A DNA stretch of 20,666 bases from NCBI GenBank assembly GCA_934630855.1, contig CAKTWW010000040.1:1-20666 (forward strand), read 5' to 3'. The position numbers were made by a program, and so were the translations under genes. This stretch comes from an uncultured Collinsella sp. GTDB taxonomy: Bacteria; Actinomycetota; Coriobacteriia; Coriobacteriales; Coriobacteriaceae. Below are positions 15,972-20,666 of the stretch, in pieces; the stretch's first letter is position 1, and each line of letters opens with the position of its first letter. The notes beneath the pieces were generated by a model. The model was not told the origin of the DNA and did no database searches. It saw only the letters and a program-made list of their open reading frames with translations.

Positions 15972-17183
15972 ATGGCGGCACCCGACAATCCAATGCAACT
16001 TGAGGGAAAAACGATCCTGCTGGGTATTACCGGCGGGATCGCCGCCTATAAGTCCTGCAATATCGTGCGCCTGCTGCAAAAGCGCGGCGCCCGCGTAAAG
16101 GTCGTCATGAGCGAACATGCCACGGAATTCGTGGGGCCGCTCACCTTCCGGGCGCTTACCAATGAGCCGGTAGCGGTGGGCCTGTTCGACGATCCCTCCG
16201 ACCCCATTCACCACATCTCGCTCGCGCAGGAGCCCGACTTGGTGGTCGTAGCGCCCGCGACGGCCAATATCATCGCCAAGATGGCCAACGGCATTGCCGA
16301 TGACCTCATTTCCACGACGCTGCTCGCCACGCCGCGACCCATCGTGATCGCGCCGGCTATGAACAACGACATGTGGAAGGCGGCGGCGACGCAGGCAAAT
16401 ATGGCCACGCTGCGCGACCGCGGCGTCCACGTGGTGGGCCCGGGCAGCGGCTATCTTGCCTGCGGCGACGTGGACACGGGGCGCATGAGCGAGCCCGAGG
16501 ACATTGTCGAGGCCATCTGCGAGGTGCTTAATCCCGCCCCGCAAGACCTGGCGGGTAAGCGAATCGTCATCACGGCCGGTCCCACGCATGAGCCGATCGA
16601 TCCGGTGCGCTTTATCGGTAACCGCTCGTCGGGCAAGATGGGCATCGCCCTGGCGGGGGAGGCCGTACGGCGTGGCGCCACGGTCACGCTCGTGCTGGGA
16701 CCGACGTCCCTCGACGTGGGTCGCGGTGTTGAGTGCGTACGTGTGCAGACCGCTGCAGAGATGCTCCAGGCGGCGCTCAGCGCCTTCCAGACGGCCGATG
16801 CGGCCATTTGTGCGGCTGCCGTTGCCGACTACACCCCAGCCGCGCCTGCGGACCACAAGCTCAAAAAGGCCAACGAACGCTTGGATCGAATCGAACTCGT
16901 GGAGACAGTAGATATTCTGGCCGAGCTCTCGCGCCAAAAGGGCGAGCGCCGCGTGATCGGCTTTGCGGCCGAGACCGATAACGTCGTGGAGTACGCTGAG
17001 CGCAAACTGGCCCGCAAGGGCTGCGACGCGATCATCGCCAACGATGTCTCGCGCGCGGATTCTGGCTTTGGAACCGACACTAACAAGGCCTGGATTGTGA
17101 GCACAATGGGTACGCAAGAGCTACCCGTGCTCACAAAACCCCAGCTCGCAGATACAATTTTGGACTTGCTTCAAAATTTGTAA
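15972..17183 (+). CDS. coaBC: bifunctional phosphopantothenoylcysteine decarboxylase / phosphopantothenate-cysteine ligase
   Basis: 403-residue fusion enzyme for two steps of coenzyme A synthesis. The N-terminal CoaC flavoprotein domain (about 10-190) starts GKTILLGITGGIAAYKS and has the active-site residues H81 (HISLA), N131 in PAMNNDMW and C164 in GYLACGD. The CoaB domain (about 195-403) starts GKRIVITAGPTHEPIDPVR and has NRSSGKMG, CAAAVADYTPA, IGFAAET and NDVSRADSGFG. ATG15972 has AAGGAAG (15957-15963) upstream; an ATG at 15993 is a weaker alternative. It is the last gene of the rightward block. No separate terminator is seen directly after it; the tRNA-Pro promoter begins 8 nt later, and the terminator after that tRNA may also end coaBC transcripts. 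Confidence 0.95.
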   Translation: MAAPDNPMQLEGKTILLGITGGIAAYKSCNIVRLLQKRGARVKVVMSEHATEFVGPLTFRALTNEPVAVGLFDDPSDPIHHISLAQEPDLVVVAPATANIIAKMANGIADDLISTTLLATPRPIVIAPAMNNDMWKAAATQANMATLRDRGVHVVGPGSGYLACGDVDTGRMSEPEDIVEAICEVLNPAPQDLAGKRIVITAGPTHEPIDPVRFIGNRSSGKMGIALAGEAVRRGATVTLVLGPTSLDVGRGVECVRVQTAAEMLQAALSAFQTADAAICAAAVADYTPAAPADHKLKKANERLDRIELVETVDILAELSRQKGERRVIGFAAETDNVVEYAERKLARKGCDAIIANDVSRADSGFGTDTNKAWIVSTMGTQELPVLTKPQLADTILDLLQNL

Positions 17184-17191
17184 AAAAGTTC

Positions 17192-17221
17192 TTGCACAAG
17201 GCCAAAGTTTCGGGTTAATAT
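17192..17221 (+). promoter_or_regulatory. sigma-70-type promoter for tRNA-Pro
   Basis: A TTGCAC -35 box (17192-17197) and a TAATAT -10 box (17216-17221) are 18 nt apart, and the region is AT-rich compared with its surroundings. The predicted start point near 17229 would give a leader of about 35 nt before the mature tRNA 5' end at 17264. Position and quality fit a strong constitutive stable-RNA promoter. Confidence 0.75.
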
Positions 17222-17263
17222 ACTCCCTGTTGCGAGCGAGAGCAGAGCAACAAACAAAAGCTT

Positions 17264-17340
<77 letters not shown>

Positions 17341-17349
17341 GAAGTTTGC

Positions 17350-17379
17350 AGGTCAGGCACCTAGTGCCTGACCTTTTTT
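17350..17379 (+). terminator. Rho-independent terminator after tRNA-Pro
   Basis: A perfect 11-bp stem, AGGTCAGGCAC/GTGCCTGACCT (17350-17360 and 17364-17374), closes a 3-nt loop, and a run of six T residues (17374-17379) begins at the last paired base. It ends the tRNA transcript and probably read-through from coaBC. Confidence 0.93.
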
Positions 17380-17382
17380 GTT

Positions 17383-17412
17383 TTAAGCAATTGCTTAATT
17401 TTGATTAAGCAA
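17383..17412. repeat. 16-bp palindrome plus a third half-site
   Basis: TTAAGCAATTGCTTAA (17383-17398) is a perfect palindrome of two TTAAGCAA half-sites. A third copy of the half-site lies at 17405-17412, so TTGCTTAAT and ATTAAGCAA also form a 9-bp stem with a 5-nt loop (17391-17412). The stretch is very AT-rich in a GC-rich genome. It might be a regulator or recombinase binding site or a remnant of an integration junction; no function can be assigned from sequence. Confidence 0.6.
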
Positions 17413-17945
17413 CAGGGTGCCAAAAATCTACCTGCGCGATAATCACCTTTTGCGGCTACTTGCGCGTTTTGCACGCGCTTGTGCCGAGTTATTAACGCGA
17501 TATGAATCTACATACGCGTAGCTGGTAAACGCCAAGAACGGGCAGCATTTATCGCGCCGATTTCCACAGCTGGAGCGACTGTGCCGAACAAGTGTGACGC
17601 TGTATTTGTTCCAGTAGTTCACTTGATCGGTGGACAAGTGGGCTGTTGCTACGAAACGCCAGCAGGATGGGCTCCATACGAGGATGCCGCAGAGGTAATG
17701 GCAGGGGAGCGCGGCAGACGCTCTGAGAGCTGCTGTATGACCCCATGTCTCCTTAACTCGATAATTTGTGTTTCATGCCACGAATCGGTCGAGCAATTGC
17801 CAAAAGGAAGGCCCATACAGGATTCCACGGGCCTTACATCAGATCAAATTTGAGCTAGAAGCACCAAGCGGAGCAGACGCAACACCATCTCGTCGCGGCC
17901 TCGGCGAGCGACATATCGCAGTCGAGGTAAACATCGAGGAAGTCG
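17413..17945. other. gene-poor gap between tRNA-Pro and the two-component genes
   Basis: About 530 nt with lower GC than either flank and no convincing gene. A near-direct repeat AATCTACNTNCGCG occurs at 17425-17438 and 17505-17518. GCGCG and CGCGC form a small inverted repeat at 17462-17478. On the - strand an open stretch reads GAINAARSWRLPATRM and then stops (17508-17558); it looks like coding-style sequence without a start, and I suspect a dispersed intergenic element of this genus. On the + strand, GTG17581 with GGAG upstream could open a 90-codon frame to 17853, but its cysteine-rich product resembles nothing I know. At 17857-17945 the - strand contains DDFLDVYLDCDMSLAEAA before a stop, possibly a remnant. 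Confidence 0.45.
17801..17835 (-). terminator. possible weak terminator for the two-component operon
   Basis: Read on the - strand, AAGGCCC and GGGCCTT form a 7-bp stem (17829-17835 with 17808-17814) around a 14-nt loop, followed by CCTTTTG. It lies about 110 nt beyond the kinase stop codon, where a terminator would be expected. The loop is long and the T tract short, so the call is tentative. Confidence 0.35.
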
Positions 17946-19342
17946 TCAGATCCCGCACAGGGGGACCGCGATGGTGGCCACCGCGCCGCCCGAGGGGCCG
18001 TTGGCGAGCGAGACGGAGCCCCCGTGGGCGCTCGCGGCCTCGGAGGCGACATGGAGGCCGAGCCCGTAGTGGCGGCCTCCGTCGCGCGAAGAGCGGGACG
18101 AGTCGTCTGTGAAGAGGCGCTCGCAGCCGCGTTCGAGGGCGGCGGGAGAAAAGCCCGGTCCGTCGTCGGCGACCTCGATGACGAGGTGTCCGCCCGCGAC
18201 GTCGCAGGAGACCGCCACGCGCGAGCGCGCGTGCTCGGCGGCGTTGGCCACGAGGTTCGCGGCGGCTCGCGCCAGGGCGGTTCGGTCGAGTAGGGCCTCG
18301 GGCGCGCCCGCGACAGTGGGGCCCGTGGCCGCGTTGAGCGTCACGCCTCGCGCCCGGGCGATCTGGGCGGCCTCGGCGAGGACCTGTTCGCAGAGCTCGG
18401 CCGGCCGCATGGGGGCCCTCTCCGCCCCGCCGGACCCGCGCGAGGCCTCGATGAGCAGGCGCACGTAGCCGTCGAGCCTTTCGACACTGCCGGCTATGTC
18501 GCGCGCGGCGGCCGCGAGGTCGGCGTCTTTCTCGTCTTCCAGCTCCTCCGCCACGAAGTCGGCGTTGGCGCGCAGCACGGTGAGCGGCGTCTTGAGGTCG
18601 TGGGCGAGCGACGCCACCTGCTCGCGCTGCCCCCGCTCCGCGGCCCAGCGGGCCTCGAGCGACTCGGCGAGGGAGGCCCGCATGGCGTCCATCGCGGCGA
18701 GGACGTCGTTCACCTCGCGCACGTTGGTGCTGCCGACCGCGAAGTCGAGCTCCCCCGCGCCGACGCGCCCCGCCGCCTCCGCGAGCGGCCCATCTTGCGC
18801 GAGATCACGCGGCTCGCGCGGCGCGCCACGAGCGCGAGCGCGAGCGCGCTTCCCGCCGTGGCGCCGACGAGCATGAGGTTCTGCGGGTTGGGAAGCAGGC
18901 TGGCGAGATCGCGCGAGACCCACTGCGGCAGGTACTCGCTGACGAGTGCGCAGGCCCCGCCGTCCTTGAGCGGGAACGCGGCGTAGGTGAGGCCCGAGCC
19001 CCCGCCCTCGATCTCCACTGTGCCCGGATCAGCGGCGAGTGCCGTACGGGCCATTTCCGTCGCGCACTCGAGCCGCGTGCTCTCGAGGTCTGTCATCAGC
19101 ACGTATCCGTCCTTGTTCAGGATGAGGTAGCGGTACGCCGTCGGCACGTCCTGCTGCCCGCAGACGCCGTCGCGTGCCAGGCCCTCCGCGACCTCGCGCG
19201 CATTGGCCGGTCCCCAGCTTGCCTCGTAGACGAAGCCCGCGTTGATCGCCACGGAGAGCACCATGAACGAGACGAGCCACGCCGTGGCGACCGCCGCAAA
19301 CGCGTAGACGAAGTAGCGCGCGATGACGAAGGAGAGCGGCAT
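17946..19342 (-). pseudogene. sensor histidine kinase, frameshifted
   Basis: A membrane histidine kinase of about 465 residues if one base is restored. The first frame (from ATG at 19342) gives a membrane helix (about 7-33), an extracytoplasmic region (34-150; cysteines at 61, 93 and 131), a second helix (about 155-172) and the start of a HAMP linker, RRASRVISRKMG. The rest of the HAMP (PLAEAAGRVGAGELDF) and all later domains are in another frame: the phosphorylation box LAHDLKTPL (His near 248), N-box NLVANAAEHA, G1 DDGPGFS and G2 YGLGLHV. The break falls at a GGG run (CCC at 18789-18791 on the + strand), as if one G were lost. Each half is otherwise intact, so the change is recent, variable or a sequencing error. 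An earlier GTG at 19381 overlapping the regulator stop is also possible. It pairs with the upstream response regulator. Confidence 0.85.
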
Positions 19343-19368
19343 GCCCCCGCGACCTCGCGCCCCGATCT

Positions 19369-20031
19369 TCAGAGCTGCCACTTGTACCCCATCCCCCAGA
19401 CGGTCGCGATCGGATCGGCGCCGGCCTCGGAGAGTTTCCTCCGGGCGCGGCTGACCTGCATGGATATGGCCGCGTCGTCGGCGTCGCTCTCCCAGCCGAG
19501 CACCGCCTCGCGGATCTGCGCGCGGCTCATGACCTGCCCGGGGTGGCGGGCGAGGTACTCGCAGATGGCGTACTCGGTGGGCGTGAGCGGCACGGCCTCG
19601 CCGCCCACGGCGAGGCCGCGTGCCCCGAGGTCGATCCGCACCTCCCCGAAGGAGAGGGCGTGCGAGCGCGGCCGGCGCTCACGGCGTAGATGGGCCGCGA
19701 CCTTGGCGCGCAGTTCTGCGGCCCCAAAGGGCTTGCGGACGTAGTCGTCGGCGCCCAGGCCGTAGGCGGCCACGGCATCCTCCTCGGCCACGCGCGCGGT
19801 CAGGAAGACGATGGGGCCGTCGAAGTCCGGGCGGATCTGCCGCACGAGCTCGAAGCCGTCGAGCCCCGGCATCATGACGTCGCAGAGCACGAGGTCGAAG
19901 CGCGAGAGGTCCATCCCCGGGACCGCCGTCGGGCCCGCCGCCCTGACGACCTCATGGCCGTCGCGGCCGAGGACGCGCGCGAGCGCGTCGAGGATAGCCC
20001 GTTCATCATCCACTGCCAGTATCCTCGCCAT
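19369..20031 (-). CDS. OmpR/PhoB-family response regulator
   Basis: 220-residue two-domain regulator. The receiver domain (1-115) has the acidic pair D8/D9 (AVDDE), phospho-acceptor D51 in LCDVMMPG, T78 in FLTA and K100 in RKPF. The C-terminal winged helix (about 125-220) shows LTPTEYAICEYLARHPGQVMSR and VSRARRKL, ending IATVWGMGYKW as expected for DNA binding. AGGAGGT (20037-20043) sits 5 nt upstream of the ATG. The kinase start lies about 26 nt beyond the stop, or overlaps it if the GTG start is used. The gene is 45 nt downstream of the YxeA-like gene and probably shares its transcript. The regulon is unknown; the neighbouring transporter genes are the obvious candidates. With its kinase broken, its input is uncertain. 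Confidence 0.95.
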   Translation of the reverse strand: MARILAVDDERAILDALARVLGRDGHEVVRAAGPTAVPGMDLSRFDLVLCDVMMPGLDGFELVRQIRPDFDGPIVFLTARVAEEDAVAAYGLGADDYVRKPFGAAELRAKVAAHLRRERRPRSHALSFGEVRIDLGARGLAVGGEAVPLTPTEYAICEYLARHPGQVMSRAQIREAVLGWESDADDAAISMQVSRARRKLSEAGADPIATVWGMGYKWQL

Positions 20032-20076
20032 GTTCGACCTCCTGAAACTCTCGTCGGAATTGTACTAGCGCTGCGC

Positions 20077-20478
20077 TCAGCGGTCCAGAACCCTGCGCGC
20101 GGCCGCGGGTGCCTCGGCTGCGTCGCACACGCGGTAGCGCACGCCCGAGCCGCCGCGCGCCTCGATCTCGAGCCAGCCCTCGCCGTCCGACTCCCGCCCG
20201 AAGAAGATGAGCTGGAGCTCTCGGGCATTGCCTGTGTCGTCTGCCGCGTCCACCAGGTAGACGTAGTTTGCCCCCGCCCCGGTGGCGTCGGCGTAGGAGC
20301 TCGCGTGGCTGCCGGGCTCGGGCGCGGGCGCCCACATGGCGATCTCAGGGTTGGGCAGCACGCGGTCGGCGATCGAGCGCAGCGCCGACCCCCAGCCGGC
20401 GTCGAGCAGGGCATTCCCGCCCAGGACGAGCGCTGCGGAGAGGAGGACGAGCATGACGGCGAGCGGCTTCCTACGCAT
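20077..20478 (-). CDS. YxeA-like exported or membrane-anchored protein (DUF1093-like)
   Basis: 133-residue protein with a basic start and a hydrophobic segment (MRRKPLAVMLVLLSAALVLG), either a signal peptide or an N-terminal anchor, so the rest acts outside the membrane. The C-terminal half (NYVYLVDAADDTGNARELQLIFF, GWLEIEARGGSGVRYRVCD, EAPAAARRVL) follows the pattern of the YxeA family, small proteins often found beside peptide-exporting or lantibiotic-protection ABC transporters; their function is unknown. There is no lipobox cysteine near the signal end. GGAAGG lies a few nt before the ATG. Its start overlaps the stop of the upstream membrane-protein gene by 8 nt. The family assignment is by eye and moderate. 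Confidence 0.7.
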   Translation of the reverse strand: MRRKPLAVMLVLLSAALVLGGNALLDAGWGSALRSIADRVLPNPEIAMWAPAPEPGSHASSYADATGAGANYVYLVDAADDTGNARELQLIFFGRESDGEGWLEIEARGGSGVRYRVCDAAEAPAAARRVLDR

Positions 20479-20666
20479 CTGCCTTCCCGTCCTCGAAGCG
20501 GCAGAACCAGGCGAGAAGGACGGCGTCGGCTGCCAGGGTGAGCACGAGACTAGCGAGCGCAGTAGTGAGGAGAGGGCCCGCCGCGCGTGCGGCGTCGATG
20601 AAGGCCTCCACCCCGAGCGACCCCAGGCGCGCGGGCCAGGCGAGCGGCACCCAGCTCAGGGGCGTC
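20471..20666 (-). CDS. C-terminal end of a membrane protein, probably ABC transporter permease (partial)
   Basis: An open frame enters from the right edge and stops at TAG (20473-20471). The last 64 residues include TPLSWVPLAWPARLGSLG, then a hydrophobic helix (GPLLTTALASLVLTLAADAVLLAWFC) and a short charged tail, FEDGKADA. No start is in the window. The terminal helix, the SWVPLAWPARL segment before it and the adjacent YxeA-like and two-component genes resemble permeases of lantibiotic-type (MutE/MutG-like) ABC transporters, but too little is visible to be firm. The stop overlaps the YxeA-like start codon, indicating coupled translation. Confidence 0.6.
   Translation of the reverse strand, partial: TPLSWVPLAWPARLGSLGVEAFIDAARAAGPLLTTALASLVLTLAADAVLLAWFCRFEDGKADA

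Noticed and set aside
17443..17637. 64-codon frame on the - strand in the gap
   Set aside because: No family resemblance, basic low-complexity end and no clear ribosome-binding site; better explained as part of the intergenic element.
17581..17853. 90-codon frame on the + strand in the gap (GTG start)
   Set aside because: It has a possible GGAG site but no known family or plausible domain, and it overlaps the suspected repeat; not strong enough to call a gene.
18780..18800. Programmed ribosomal frameshifting in the kinase
   Set aside because: The site lacks a standard slippery heptamer and I see no obvious stimulatory structure, so a one-base loss is simpler.

Overview
The window looks like chromosomal DNA from a high-GC actinobacterium of the class Coriobacteriia, most like Collinsella. 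That call rests on base composition, protein flavour and gene order, not on a database search. Three regions can be separated.

(1) Positions 1-17183 hold a dense, one-directional housekeeping block. The left edge carries the 3' end of a tRNA-like RNA, probably tmRNA (ssrA), and a strong terminator. Then follow, all on the + strand with short gaps or overlaps: an ABC-F ribosome-associated ATPase, a small membrane protein, a site-2-type (M50) metalloprotease, ScpA and ScpB (condensin partners), RluB (23S pseudouridine synthase), Cmk (CMP kinase), a PlsC-like acyltransferase, IspH (isoprenoids), a radical-SAM/PDZ protein of the DUF512 family with unknown role, Der (ribosome assembly GTPase), PlsY and GpsA (glycerophospholipid synthesis), Rpe, a cysteine desulfurase, a Nif3-like protein, a coiled-coil/zinc-ribbon protein and CoaBC. 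Together they cover chromosome segregation, ribosome maturation, nucleotide supply, membrane lipid and isoprenoid precursors, sulfur mobilisation and CoA synthesis. Most junctions are short enough for translational coupling.

(2) Positions 17184-17945 are a boundary. A well-formed promoter drives a tRNA-Pro(GGG) with an encoded CCA, followed by a strong terminator. About 565 bases without a convincing gene follow. They are less GC-rich than their surroundings and hold a 16-bp palindrome, repeated half-sites and sequence that may be a dispersed intergenic element.

(3) Positions 17946-20666, on the - strand and richer still in GC, hold the 3' end of an accessory operon. Read in transcription order it is: the C-terminus of a membrane protein (probably an ABC permease) running off the right edge, a YxeA-like exported protein, an OmpR-type response regulator and a sensor histidine kinase. 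The kinase is broken by a one-base frameshift at the start of its HAMP linker. The layout resembles antimicrobial-peptide sensing and protection modules, but that function is inferred.

The best leads are the frameshifted kinase, the DUF512 radical-SAM protein, a zinc-ribbon protein lacking one expected cysteine, a PlsC-like enzyme with HX4E instead of HX4D, an uncharacterised small membrane protein coupled to the ABC-F gene, a recurrent strand-biased 9-mer, and the repeat-bearing gap beside tRNA-Pro. I saw no CRISPR array, insertion sequence or complete mobile element.
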